Shown: positions 1-6,152, counted from the first letter of the stretch. The stretch: 7,518 nt of DNA from Chloroflexota bacterium (GCA_021806765.1 JAJZQR010000266.1:1-7518); one strand, 5' to 3'. Notes: generated by a model from the letters alone, not told the origin. Numbers and translations are program-made.

Positions 1-600
1 CAGGTTCACATCGAGCGAGGCCGAGCCCTGCGTCCTGTGCCGACGGAACAGGTCGGTCCGGCTCGTCGAGCCCCGGCGGAGCGAGGCGCTCCGCCGGCAG
101 CCCTGGCCCCCCTGGCGGGGCGCTACAAGGCCGAAGGGAAGCCGACCCGGATCTACCCCTTCGGCATCAGTCGGGATCGGTTGGAGAACCTGGTTAACTC
201 TCTCAGATTACCCGTGACCACAGTCCGGGATCCCGCCGCCGCCGATGTGGTGCTTACCTCGAAGAACTACTACCGGCGGAAGCCCCAGGCTCTCAGGGAG
301 GCCGAGGCGGCGGGCACGCCGGTCTACGTGATCAAGAGCAACACCGACGCCCAAATCGAGGGTGCGCTCATCAACATCTTCGAGCTGGAAACGGCGGACC
401 CTGCCGCCTACGCCCTGCAGGAGGCCGAGGATGCTGTGTCCCAGGTGCTGGCCAACAGCAAGGCCGTGGAGCTATCTCCCCAGAGCGCCTATATCCGGAG
501 GTTACAGCACCAGTTGGCCGAGCGGTACAATCTGGCCAGCCGCAGCAAAGGCAGGGAGCCCTACCGGAGGGTGAAAATCTACAAGGCAGAGCAGGAGTAA
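1..600 (+). CDS. R3H-domain nucleic-acid-binding protein, SpoIIIAA/Ycf45-like ATPase family (C-terminal part, 5' end outside window)
   Basis: The frame is open from base 1 to the TAA at 598-600, so 199 residues are visible and the true start lies upstream; the GTG at 37 is only an internal codon. An Ala/Pro/Arg-rich linker (about residues 10-40) is followed by a conserved block starting TRIYPFGISRDRLE, with ADVVLTSKNYYRRKPQ and PVYVIKSN further on. I associate this block with the C-terminal half of the AAA ATPase family that includes SpoIIIAA and plastid Ycf45. The last 45 residues are an R3H domain: R166-x3-H170 in YIRRLQHQL, then SKGREPYRRVKIY. R3H domains bind single-stranded nucleic acid. 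The AAA module should lie upstream and cannot be seen here. The stop codon abuts the tmk start, which suggests one transcript. The cellular role of this family in non-sporulating bacteria is not established. Confidence 0.85.
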   Translation, partial: QVHIERGRALRPVPTEQVGPARRAPAERGAPPAALAPLAGRYKAEGKPTRIYPFGISRDRLENLVNSLRLPVTTVRDPAAADVVLTSKNYYRRKPQALREAEAAGTPVYVIKSNTDAQIEGALINIFELETADPAAYALQEAEDAVSQVLANSKAVELSPQSAYIRRLQHQLAERYNLASRSKGREPYRRVKIYKAEQE

Positions 601-603
601 GTG
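592..603 (+). promoter_or_regulatory. Shine-Dalgarno and start of tmk, overlapping the end of the R3H gene
   Basis: AGGAG at 593-597 lies within the last codons of the upstream gene. It is followed directly by the stop TAA (598-600) and the GTG start (601-603). The gap of three bases from AGGAG to GTG is shorter than usual. This suggests that tmk is translated by coupling to termination of the upstream gene. Confidence 0.6.
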
Positions 604-1263
604 GGGGCTTTTCTAGTTTTCGAGGGCCCGGAGGGCGCCGGGAAATCCAGCCAGGCGAGGGCGTTGACGTCCCAGCTCTCCCAGGCGGGCTATCCGGTCG
701 TCTTCAGCCGGGAGCCCGGCGGCACGATGCTGGGCGAGGCCATTCGCCAGATCCTCCTGCCGGCTACCCCCGTTGCCATATCCCCTCGCAGCGAGGTCCT
801 TCTCTACAGCGCTTCCAGGGCCCAACTGGTAGAAGAGGTGATCCGACCGGCCCTGGAGCAGGGGCAGGTGGTGGTGTCCGATCGCTTCAGCCACTCCACC
901 ATCGCTTACCAGGGCTACGGTCGAGGTCTGGGTGTGGAGCCGGTGGCCTCCGTGGTTCGCTTCGCCACCGACAACCTGGAGCCCGACCTGGTCATTCTGC
1001 TGGACCTGGAGCCTCGCCTCGGGCTGGAAAGGAAGCGTGGCGATTTTCTGACCGGCAGTACCGAGGAGTGGAATCGCTTCGAGGAGGAGGAGCTGGCCTT
1101 TCACCAGAGGGTGCGGCAGGGCTATCTGGAGATGGCCAAGGCCGATCCGGAGCGGTGGCTCGTGCTGGACGCTTCATTGCCCTTTGAGACACTTCAAGAT
1201 AAAATTAAGGAGGCAGTGTCCATCCTGCTGGACCGTAAGCGGGTGCTACGGCGGCCGGCGTAG
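601..1263 (+). CDS. tmk: Thymidylate kinase (dTMP kinase)
   Basis: Cytoplasmic kinase that phosphorylates dTMP to dTDP with ATP, an essential step of dTTP synthesis. The protein has 220 residues, close to the family's usual 200-220. The Walker A loop is GPEGAGKS at residues 9-16, right after the first beta strand (FLVFE). The DR motif is at D94-R95 in VVVSDRFSHST, followed by AYQGYGRGL, which contributes to dTMP binding. The LID region is RKRGDFLTGSTEEWNRFEEEE (about 143-163), with several basic residues as in bacterial type II enzymes. The usual DRxE is NRFE here (R159). The GTG start is fixed by the stop codon just before it and by the family alignment, since the P-loop normally begins 8-12 residues from the N terminus. 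It follows the R3H gene with no gap and precedes darA by 15 bases; the tmk-darA pairing is also known from Firmicutes. Confidence 0.96.
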   Translation: MGAFLVFEGPEGAGKSSQARALTSQLSQAGYPVVFSREPGGTMLGEAIRQILLPATPVAISPRSEVLLYSASRAQLVEEVIRPALEQGQVVVSDRFSHSTIAYQGYGRGLGVEPVASVVRFATDNLEPDLVILLDLEPRLGLERKRGDFLTGSTEEWNRFEEEELAFHQRVRQGYLEMAKADPERWLVLDASLPFETLQDKIKEAVSILLDRKRVLRRPA

Positions 1264-1278
1264 CAACGGGAGGAGAGG

Positions 1279-1608
1279 ATGAAACTGGTCGTGGCCATCG
1301 TACAGAGGGAGGATGCCGGCACCCTGATCGATGCGCTCACGGAGAAGGGCTATCGGGCCACCCGGATCAACACCGCAGGCGGCTTTCTCAAGGAGGGAAA
1401 CGCCACGGTGCTGGTTGGAGTCGAAGACTCGGTGGTGGACGAAGTCCTATCCCTGGTCGAGGCCAGCTGCAACACTCGGACTCAATACATCAATCCCCTC
1501 CCGCCGGTGATGGAGCCGGGCGAGTTCTACATGCCGTATCCCGTCGAGGTGCAGGTAGGCGGCGCCACGGTCTTTGTTCTGAACGTGGAGCGCTACGAGC
1601 GGCTGTAA
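1279..1608 (+). CDS. darA: Cyclic-di-AMP receptor, PII-like (DarA/PstA/YaaQ family, DUF970)
   Basis: Small PII-like protein of 109 residues, the normal family length. Members are cytoplasmic trimers that bind cyclic di-AMP at subunit interfaces; what they regulate downstream is not well known. It begins MKLVVAIVQREDAG as in YaaQ proteins. The residues I recall contacting c-di-AMP in Staphylococcus aureus PstA are present at the same numbers: R26, T28, GGFL 34-37, N41, G47 and F99 in GGATVFVL. YPVEVQVGG (87-95) is another family hallmark. The loop around 65-83 is short and polar. A strong Shine-Dalgarno GGGAGGAG (1268-1275) precedes the ATG. It sits 15 bases after tmk, the same neighbour as in Bacillus, and is very likely co-transcribed with it. 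The intact binding residues imply that the organism makes c-di-AMP, but no cyclase is in the window. Confidence 0.93.
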   Translation: MKLVVAIVQREDAGTLIDALTEKGYRATRINTAGGFLKEGNATVLVGVEDSVVDEVLSLVEASCNTRTQYINPLPPVMEPGEFYMPYPVEVQVGGATVFVLNVERYERL

Positions 1609-1710
1609 GCCTCTTTACCGACGCCGGCGAAGATCCCCGGAATAGCTGGTGCAGCCTTGGCCGTACCGCCACAAGGGTGTGGACTCGGCCTTTGTCCCCT
1701 CTGCGTTCAT

Positions 1711-1726
1711 AGAAAGGATCAGTTTG
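1711..1726 (+). promoter_or_regulatory. Ribosome binding site deciding a TTG start for the DUF554 gene
   Basis: AGAAAGGA (1711-1718), a five-base gap TCAGT, then TTG at 1724. The codons after TTG read TGTFLN, matching the N terminus typical of DUF554 proteins (M-x-GT-x-x-N). The in-frame GTG at 1649 would add 25 polar residues that the family lacks and has no clear Shine-Dalgarno. Confidence 0.65.
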
Positions 1727-2455
1727 ACCGGAACGTTTCTCAATGTGTCCACGGTCCTGCTGGGTGGGACCGTGGGGGCGGTGATTGGCGAGCGCCTACC
1801 GGATCGCCTGAGGCAAACGGTGATGCACGCCATAGGCTTAATGACCCTTCTGATAGGCTTCCAAATGGCGCTCGGTACCCGGAGCGCCATCATCGTGCTT
1901 GGGAGCGTTGTGGTGGGGGCTCTTCTCGGCGAGGCGGCCCGGATCGACGACGGCCTGAAGGCCCTGGGAGACTGGGTGGAGTCGAAGGTTCAAGAGACTG
2001 GCGCTGGCGCGAATCGTGCAAGGGGTAAAGAGGGACGTCGCAAGGGCGAGTCCCTCTTCAGCAAGGGTTTCGTCACGGCTAGTCTCGTGTTCTGCGTGGG
2101 CCCCATGACCATTCTAGGTTCCTTCCAGGATGGCCTCACCGGCGTCTACGACACACTAGCCGTGAAATCCGTGCTGGATGGGTTCACGGCAGTGGCTCTG
2201 GCATCCTCCCTTGGGTGGGGGGTGGTTCTCTCCTCCGCTGTAGTGTTGGTGTACCAGGGTGCTTTGACCCTGGGTGCGGTTTGGGCGAAACCCCTCCTCT
2301 CCGAGTCCGTGGTGACAGAAATGACGGCCGCCGGCGGGCTCCTCATCGCGGGTATCGGGCTGAACATCCTGGGAATCACCAAGATTCGGGTGGCCAACAT
2401 GCTGCCCGCCCTGGTGATAGCCCCCCTCCTGGTGATGCTGGCGGCCGCTAGGTAG
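1724..2455 (+). CDS. DUF554 family integral membrane protein (YqgA-like, COG1811)
   Basis: Polytopic inner-membrane protein of 243 residues from the TTG start, similar to the usual 220-240. Its function is unknown; YqgA-type proteins are sometimes annotated as putative transporters, without a proven substrate. Hydrophobic segments lie at about residues 5-22, 36-50, 55-71, 116-134, 154-186, 202-218 and 224-241. A basic, polar loop with many Gly, Arg and Lys (88-112) separates the two halves. Family hallmarks are NVSTVLLGGTVGAVIGERLP near the N terminus, FCVGPMTILGSFQDGLTG at 123-140, LAVKSVLDGF at 145-154, and AAGGLLIAGIGLNILGI at 202-218 followed by RVANMLPAL. A gap of 115 bases separates it from darA and I see no clear promoter or terminator there. 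It lies 50 bases upstream of pyrG. A functional link to either neighbour is not apparent. Confidence 0.88.
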   Translation: MTGTFLNVSTVLLGGTVGAVIGERLPDRLRQTVMHAIGLMTLLIGFQMALGTRSAIIVLGSVVVGALLGEAARIDDGLKALGDWVESKVQETGAGANRARGKEGRRKGESLFSKGFVTASLVFCVGPMTILGSFQDGLTGVYDTLAVKSVLDGFTAVALASSLGWGVVLSSAVVLVYQGALTLGAVWAKPLLSESVVTEMTAAGGLLIAGIGLNILGITKIRVANMLPALVIAPLLVMLAAAR

Positions 2456-2479
2456 AGACGCGACATGTCGCGTCTCTAC
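2452..2479. repeat. Perfect 28-bp palindrome overlapping the DUF554 stop codon
   Basis: Fourteen bases, GTAGAGACGCGACA, are followed immediately by their exact reverse complement, with no mismatch and the centre between 2465 and 2466. The TAG stop of the DUF554 gene (2453-2455) is inside the left arm. No T-run follows (next bases AGAACC), so a Rho-independent terminator is not indicated, although an RNA hairpin could form. It lies 26 bases before the pyrG ATG. From memory, GTAGAGACGCG-type palindromes are dispersed in many copies in Chloroflexota and filamentous cyanobacteria, so a REP-like or miniature mobile repeat is the likeliest explanation. Confidence 0.85.
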
Positions 2480-2505
2480 AGAACCTTGGAACGTGGGAGT
2501 AGCCG

Positions 2506-4149
2506 ATGACCAAGTACATTTTCGTGACGGGCGGTGTGGTGTCCTCGGTGGGCAAGGGGATCACCGTTGCCTCGTTGGGCCGGATCCTGAAGAGCCGGGG
2601 TGTTACCGTCTCTGTTCAGAAGCTGGATCCCTACATCAACGTCGATCCGGGCACCATGAGTCCCTTCCAGCATGGCGAGGTGTTCGTCACCGATGATGGC
2701 GCCGAGACCGATCTCGACCTGGGACACTACGAGCGCTTCATCGATGTGAGCCTCACCCGCGCCAGCAATGTCACCTCCGGCAAGATCTACAAGAGCGTGA
2801 TCGGTCGGGAGCGGCGAGGCGATTTCCTTGGTGGCACCATCCAGGTAATCCCCCACATCACCAACGAGATCAAAGAGCGGATCTCCAGGGTCGCCAAGCA
2901 GACGGGCGCCCAGGTGGTGATCGTCGAGGTGGGGGGCACAGTGGGTGACATCGAGAGTCTGCCCTTCCTGGAAGCGATCAGGCAGATGCGGCGGGACGTT
3001 GGTGAGGACAACAGCCTCTACATCCACCTGACCCTCCTCCCCTACATCGGCTCCACCCACGAGTTGAAGACCAAGCCCACGCAGCACTCAGTCAAGGAGT
3101 TGAGGGGCATCGGCATTCAGCCCGACGTGATCGTGTGCCGCTCTGATTACCCGGTGAGCGACGATCTGAAGGAGAAGATAGCCCTCTTCTGTAACGTGGA
3201 GAAGCGGGCGGTCGTTCCTCTAGAGACGGTGCCCAGTATCTACCAGGTCCCCTTGATCCTGGAGGAGGCCGGGCTGGGTGATTACGTCGTGGAGCGGCTA
3301 GGACTGCCCGACCGCACCGCCGATCTGGCAGAGTGGCAGGCTATGGTGGTGCGAGGCCAGCAACTCAAGGATGAGGTGGTGGTCGGCGTAGTCGGCAAGT
3401 ACGTTGGGCTCCACGACTCCTACCTGAGTGTCAAGGAGGCCCTCTTCCACGCCGGACTCCACGAGAACCGGCGTGTGCGCCTCGTCTGGATCGACTCCGA
3501 AGACCTGGAGCGGGAGGGGGACGATCGCCTCAAGGAGTTGAACGGCATCGTGGTACCCGGCGGGTTCGGCTACCGGGGCGTCGAGGGGATGATCCAGGCC
3601 GCCCGCTACGCCCGGGAGCACGATATCCCCTACTTTGGCCTGTGCCTGGGCATGCAGATCATGGTGATCGAGTTGGCCCGCTACGTGCTGGGAACCTCGG
3701 AGCCGAACAGCACCGAGTTCAACATGTTCAGCGGCCATCCGGTGATCGACCTGCTGCCGGAGCAGCGGGACGTGGGGGAAAAGGGGGGCACCATGCGGCT
3801 CGGCCAGTACCCCTGCCAGTTGATCCCCAGCACCCGGGCGGCCGAGGCCTACAACACCACTAACATCATCTTCGAGCGGCACCGGCACCGGTACGAGTTC
3901 AACAACGATTACCGAGAGCTGCTGGGAGTGGCCGGTCTAGTCTTCAGCGGTCTGTCCCCCGACGGTCGATTGGTGGAGATCTCGGAACTGGCTGGACATC
4001 CCTGGATGTTGGGTACCCAGTTCCATCCCGAGTTCAAGTCGAGACCGAATCGGCCCCATCCCCTGTTTGCCGCTTTCCTTCGCGCCTGCAAAGTGAGCCT
4101 CCGGGAGGGCGACCAGAGGCCGTTACCCCTCGAGAGAACGATGAGCTGA
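2506..4149 (+). CDS. pyrG: CTP synthase (glutamine-hydrolysing)
   Basis: Makes CTP from UTP, ATP and glutamine, the last step of pyrimidine ribonucleotide synthesis, in the cytoplasm. At 547 residues it is full length. The N-terminal amidoligase domain (about 1-270) starts [18 protein letters not shown] with the P-loop at 10-18 (K17). [20 protein letters not shown] (39-58) and [16 protein letters not shown] with the Mg-binding D71 follow, and then [13 protein letters not shown]. The C-terminal class I glutaminase domain (about 295-535) has the oxyanion loop VPGGFGYRG, the nucleophile C380 in FGLCLGMQ, and H507 and E509 in [11 protein letters not shown]. All catalytic residues are present. The ATG has GGGAG at 2495-2499 upstream. 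I see no GGGC-type initial transcribed sequence that would point to CTP-sensing attenuation. The stop is 14 bases before the transaldolase gene, which suggests co-transcription. Confidence 0.98.
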   Translation: MTKYIFVTGGVVSSVGKGITVASLGRILKSRGVTVSVQKLDPYINVDPGTMSPFQHGEVFVTDDGAETDLDLGHYERFIDVSLTRASNVTSGKIYKSVIGRERRGDFLGGTIQVIPHITNEIKERISRVAKQTGAQVVIVEVGGTVGDIESLPFLEAIRQMRRDVGEDNSLYIHLTLLPYIGSTHELKTKPTQHSVKELRGIGIQPDVIVCRSDYPVSDDLKEKIALFCNVEKRAVVPLETVPSIYQVPLILEEAGLGDYVVERLGLPDRTADLAEWQAMVVRGQQLKDEVVVGVVGKYVGLHDSYLSVKEALFHAGLHENRRVRLVWIDSEDLEREGDDRLKELNGIVVPGGFGYRGVEGMIQAARYAREHDIPYFGLCLGMQIMVIELARYVLGTSEPNSTEFNMFSGHPVIDLLPEQRDVGEKGGTMRLGQYPCQLIPSTRAAEAYNTTNIIFERHRHRYEFNNDYRELLGVAGLVFSGLSPDGRLVEISELAGHPWMLGTQFHPEFKSRPNRPHPLFAAFLRACKVSLREGDQRPLPLERTMS

Positions 4150-4163
4150 GGAGAATTGAAGCA

Positions 4164-4811
4164 ATGGAGCTATTCGTTGACACTGCTGACATCAAGGAGA
4201 TTGAGGAGGCCGTAAGCTGGGGAATAGTTAGCGGCTGTACCACCAATCCTACCCTGGTGTCGGTGCAGGGCAAGGTGGATTTCAAGGGCCACATCCAGCG
4301 GATCTGCGAGCTGGTGCAGGGTCCCGTCAGCGCTGAGGTGGTGAGCCTGGATGCCGAGAACATGATCAAAGAGGCTCGGGATATCGCCACCTGGTCGTCT
4401 CACGTGGTGATCAAGATCCCCATGACCTGGGAAGGGGTCAAGGCCGCCAAGGTCCTCTCCCGTGAGGGCATCAAGACCAACGTTACCCTGGTTTTCTCCC
4501 CCAATCAGGCGCTGCTGGCGGGTCTGGCAGGAGCCACCTACGTTAGCCCCTTCCTGGGTCGCCTGGACGACGCCGGCCACGACGGCATGGCAGTCGTCGG
4601 GGAGATCGTGGATGTATACCGGAAGAGCGGAATCACCACTAAGGTACTGGCCGCCAGCATCCGGCATCCCCTCCACGTGGTTCAGGCCGCCAAGATCGGC
4701 GCCGACGTGGCTACCGTGCCCTTCAAGGTGCTGAAGCAGATGGTCAAGCATCCCCTCACCGATGTGGGGATCGAGCGGTTCTTGAACGACTGGAAGAAGG
4801 TGACCGGCTAG
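4164..4811 (+). CDS. fsa: Transaldolase of the short FSA/TalC subfamily (often annotated fructose-6-phosphate aldolase)
   Basis: Class I Schiff-base aldolase of 215 residues, the normal length for the short TalC/MipB/FSA branch, which forms decamers. The catalytic lysine is K84 in HVVIKIPMT. Other active-site residues are D6 in LFVDTA, TTNP at 26-29, and S165/R167 in LAASIRHP for the phosphate group. Two positions separate transaldolases from true fructose-6-phosphate aldolases: E58 (Gln in E. coli FSA) and F130 in YVSPFLGR (Tyr in FSA). Both are of the transaldolase type. I therefore infer transfer of the dihydroxyacetone unit between sedoheptulose 7-phosphate and glyceraldehyde 3-phosphate in the pentose phosphate pathway, rather than cleavage of fructose 6-phosphate. 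The Shine-Dalgarno GAGGAGA (4148-4154) overlaps the pyrG stop codon. glpX follows 101 bases later and works on the same sugar-phosphate pool. Confidence 0.93.
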   Translation: MELFVDTADIKEIEEAVSWGIVSGCTTNPTLVSVQGKVDFKGHIQRICELVQGPVSAEVVSLDAENMIKEARDIATWSSHVVIKIPMTWEGVKAAKVLSREGIKTNVTLVFSPNQALLAGLAGATYVSPFLGRLDDAGHDGMAVVGEIVDVYRKSGITTKVLAASIRHPLHVVQAAKIGADVATVPFKVLKQMVKHPLTDVGIERFLNDWKKVTG

Positions 4812-4827
4812 GACGGGCAGACGAAGG

Positions 4828-4883
4828 AGTCCTGAGTGCTGAATGGCGAGGACTCAGGACCCAGGACCCAGGACCCAGGACTT
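4828..4883. repeat. Inverted array of seven-base units between the transaldolase gene and glpX
   Basis: The 56 bases divide into eight heptads in register. The first three are AGTCCTG, AGTGCTG and AATGGCG. The next five are AGGACTC, AGGACCC (three times) and AGGACTT. The first group resembles the reverse complement of the second, so orientation switches at 4848/4849. As a result GTCCTGAGT (4829-4837) can pair perfectly with ACTCAGGAC (4852-4860) around a 14-base loop. No T-run follows. It resembles the short tandem heptanucleotide repeats described in cyanobacteria. Confidence 0.75.
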
Positions 4884-4900
4884 GGCTCGTAATTGAATAG

Positions 4901-4915
4901 AGGAGGTTGTTCATG
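4901..4915 (+). promoter_or_regulatory. Consensus Shine-Dalgarno fixing the glpX start
   Basis: A full AGGAGG (4901-4906) is followed after six bases (TTGTTC) by ATG at 4913. The in-frame TTG at 4907 touches the Shine-Dalgarno and is too close to serve as a start, so ATG 4913 is chosen. Confidence 0.85.
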
Positions 4916-5905
4916 GGCGAGCCCATAGGTCGTAACCTCGGTTTCGATCTGGTGCGAGTCACCGAGTCGGCGGCACTGTCGGCGGCTCGATGGCAGGGAC
5001 GCGGAGACAAGAACGCCGTGGACCATGCCGCCGTGGAGGCGATGCGCTACGTACTGCAATGGGTTCCCATGGATGGAGTGGTGGTGATCGGCGAGGGGGA
5101 GAAGGACGAGGCCCCAATGCTGTATATCGGCGAGCAGATCGGAACGGGGGTATCGCCCCGGGTTGACGTGGCTGTGGATCCCGTGGACGGCACCACCCTC
5201 ACCTCCAAAGGCCTCCCAAACGCCGTCTCCGTAGTGGCCCTGGCCTCTCGAGGAAGCATGTTCTACGCCCCCGGCATCGTCTACATGGAGAAGATCGCCG
5301 TGGGACCGCAGGCCAAGGGGTGCATTCACCTGGAGGCGTCGGTGGCGGAAAACATCCGGTGCGTGGCCGAGGCCAAGGGCCTGCAGTCGGAGGAGGTCAC
5401 GGTGGTGATCCTGGATCGCCCCAGGCACGAGGGGTTGATCAGGGAAGTGCGGGATGCCGGCGCCAGGATCAAGTTGATCAGCGACGGCGACGTGGCCGGC
5501 GTCATCATGGCGGCGATGGAAGGTACCGGTGCCGACATGCTGATGGGGATCGGCGGCTCGCCCGAGGCGGTGATCGCGGCCTGTGCCCTGAAGTGCCTGG
5601 GCGGGGAGATCCAGTGCAGGATTTACCCCCGGAACGAGGAGGAGCTACGGCAGGCGGTGGCGGCGGGGCACGATCCCTCCAGGATCCTGGGCACGGACGA
5701 CCTGGTCAGCGACGACGATGTCTACTTCGCGCTCACGGGCGTCACGGGTGGAGAGTTGGTACGCGGGGTGCGGTATACCTCGAGGGGAGCGGAAACCGAG
5801 TCGCTGATGATGCGCTCTCGCTCCGGGACAATCCGCCGGATTGAGTCTAGCCACAACTTTGAGAAGCTGATGAAGATTACTAGCGTTCCGTACCAGAAAC
5901 CTTGA
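4913..5905 (+). CDS. glpX: Fructose-1,6-bisphosphatase class II (GlpX type)
   Basis: Hydrolyses fructose 1,6-bisphosphate to fructose 6-phosphate with divalent metal, in gluconeogenesis; in some lineages the same family also acts on sedoheptulose 1,7-bisphosphate. At 330 residues it has the normal length. Motifs in order: GRGDKNAVDHAAVEAMR (29-45), IGEGEKDEAPML (59-70), the phosphatase signature VDPVDGTT (88-95), LDRPRHE (167-173), SDGDVAGVI (190-198), and GIGGSPEAVIAACALKCLGG (212-231). Metal or catalytic residues expected from E. coli GlpX are present: D32, K33, E61, D89, E218. Whether it also uses sedoheptulose bisphosphate cannot be decided from sequence, though the transaldolase next door makes this a fair question. 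It may be transcribed from pyrG through the heptad array, or separately; I see no clear promoter in the 101-base gap. Its TGA stop overlaps the -35 box of the rho promoter. Confidence 0.97.
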   Translation: MGEPIGRNLGFDLVRVTESAALSAARWQGRGDKNAVDHAAVEAMRYVLQWVPMDGVVVIGEGEKDEAPMLYIGEQIGTGVSPRVDVAVDPVDGTTLTSKGLPNAVSVVALASRGSMFYAPGIVYMEKIAVGPQAKGCIHLEASVAENIRCVAEAKGLQSEEVTVVILDRPRHEGLIREVRDAGARIKLISDGDVAGVIMAAMEGTGADMLMGIGGSPEAVIAACALKCLGGEIQCRIYPRNEEELRQAVAAGHDPSRILGTDDLVSDDDVYFALTGVTGGELVRGVRYTSRGAETESLMMRSRSGTIRRIESSHNFEKLMKITSVPYQKP

Positions 5906-5931
5906 CAATGCTCTTGATCGACTGCTATCCT
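5902..5931 (+). promoter_or_regulatory. Sigma-70-type promoter for rho
   Basis: A perfect -35 box TTGACA (5902-5907) is followed by 18 bases and a -10 box TATCCT (5926-5931; first, second, third and last bases match TATAAT). TG at 5923-5924, one base before the -10, makes it an extended -10. Transcription would start near 5937-5939. The glpX stop codon TGA (5903-5905) lies inside the -35 box. It is the best promoter match in the window and faces rho. Confidence 0.8.
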
Positions 5932-5936
5932 CCAGG

Positions 5937-5972
5937 ATGTATAGGCAGCAAACTCATCACGCGTGCTCCTAA
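5937..5972 (+). CDS. Possible leaderless 11-residue upstream reading frame in the rho leader
   Basis: ATG at 5937 begins the frame MYRQQTHHACS and ends at TAA 5970-5972. The ATG sits five bases after the -10 box, where transcription should begin, so any translation would be of a leaderless mRNA; there is no Shine-Dalgarno. The stop codon falls in the loop of the following hairpin, so a ribosome reading it would cover the left arm. This is only an inference from position; the codons show no strong bias and the frame could be chance. Confidence 0.25.
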   Translation: MYRQQTHHACS

Positions 5973-5992
5973 GGCAGGGAGCGTGCGCTTTT
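5960..5992 (+). terminator. Terminator-like hairpin in the rho leader (glpX terminator or rho attenuator)
   Basis: CGCGTGCTCC (5960-5969) pairs with GGAGCGTGCG (5978-5987) over ten base pairs, two of them G-U, around the loop TAAGGCAG. CTTTTCC (5988-5994) follows, a short U-run in the RNA. The location 55 bases after the glpX stop and about 23 bases after the predicted rho transcription start allows two roles: ending glpX transcripts, or stopping early transcripts from the rho promoter. The U-run is short, so termination could be partial. Confidence 0.5.
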
Positions 5993-6042
5993 CCTCGGAG
6001 ACTGTTCCCCACAAGTGGGCGACAGACGGTATATCGCCTAGG

Positions 6043-6078
6043 AACCCATCTTACCCCACAGCACGTTTCTTTCCACAA
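6043..6078 (+). promoter_or_regulatory. C-rich, G-poor stretch in the rho leader, candidate rut site
   Basis: These 36 bases contain 15 C, 10 A, 9 T and only 2 G, in a window where G is otherwise abundant. Rho binds unstructured, C-rich, G-poor RNA (rut sites), and E. coli rho is known to be controlled by Rho-dependent attenuation in its own leader. The position about 105 bases into the predicted transcript and about 90 bases before the rho start fits that model. Composition alone supports the call. Confidence 0.4.
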
Positions 6079-6110
6079 GATCTTGGCGAGCTGACACCGG
6101 CCGCGCTGGA

Positions 6111-6130
6111 CAGGCAGCAGGATCTGCCTG
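6111..6130 (+). other. Short perfect hairpin in the rho leader
   Basis: CAGGCAG (6111-6117) and CTGCCTG (6124-6130) are exact complements around the loop CAGGAT. No T-run follows, so it is not a terminator. It lies 39 bases before the rho start and could be part of leader RNA folding. Confidence 0.5.
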
Positions 6131-6152
6131 ACGCCATCGATGGTTGGGCGTG

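Noticed and set aside
37..39. GTG 37 as the start of the first gene
   Set aside because: The frame is open to base 1, there is no good Shine-Dalgarno, and the family has an ATPase region before this part, so the gene is cut by the window edge.
1609..1723. Promoter or terminator between darA and the DUF554 gene
   Set aside because: No pair of -35/-10 boxes at proper spacing. A GGCT/AGCC pairing over the darA stop is only four pairs long and followed by just CTCTTT.
4170..4751. 193-codon - strand frame across the transaldolase gene
   Set aside because: Same cause: an antisense shadow of a strongly supported gene, with His/Gly/Asp-rich composition typical of such frames. The same holds for the - strand frames at 613-1104, 2476-3087, 3298-3888 and 4808-5428.
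4829..4860. Rho-independent terminator after the transaldolase gene
   Set aside because: The nine-pair stem is real but comes from the heptad array, has a 14-base loop, and is followed by CCAGGACCC rather than T residues.
5320..5844. 174-codon + strand frame inside glpX
   Set aside because: Extremely Gly/Arg-rich product in a shifted frame of glpX; no start signal and no recognisable motif.
6008..6019. CCCA/TGGG hairpin in the rho leader
   Set aside because: Only four pairs around CAAG; such stems are common by chance in GC-rich DNA.
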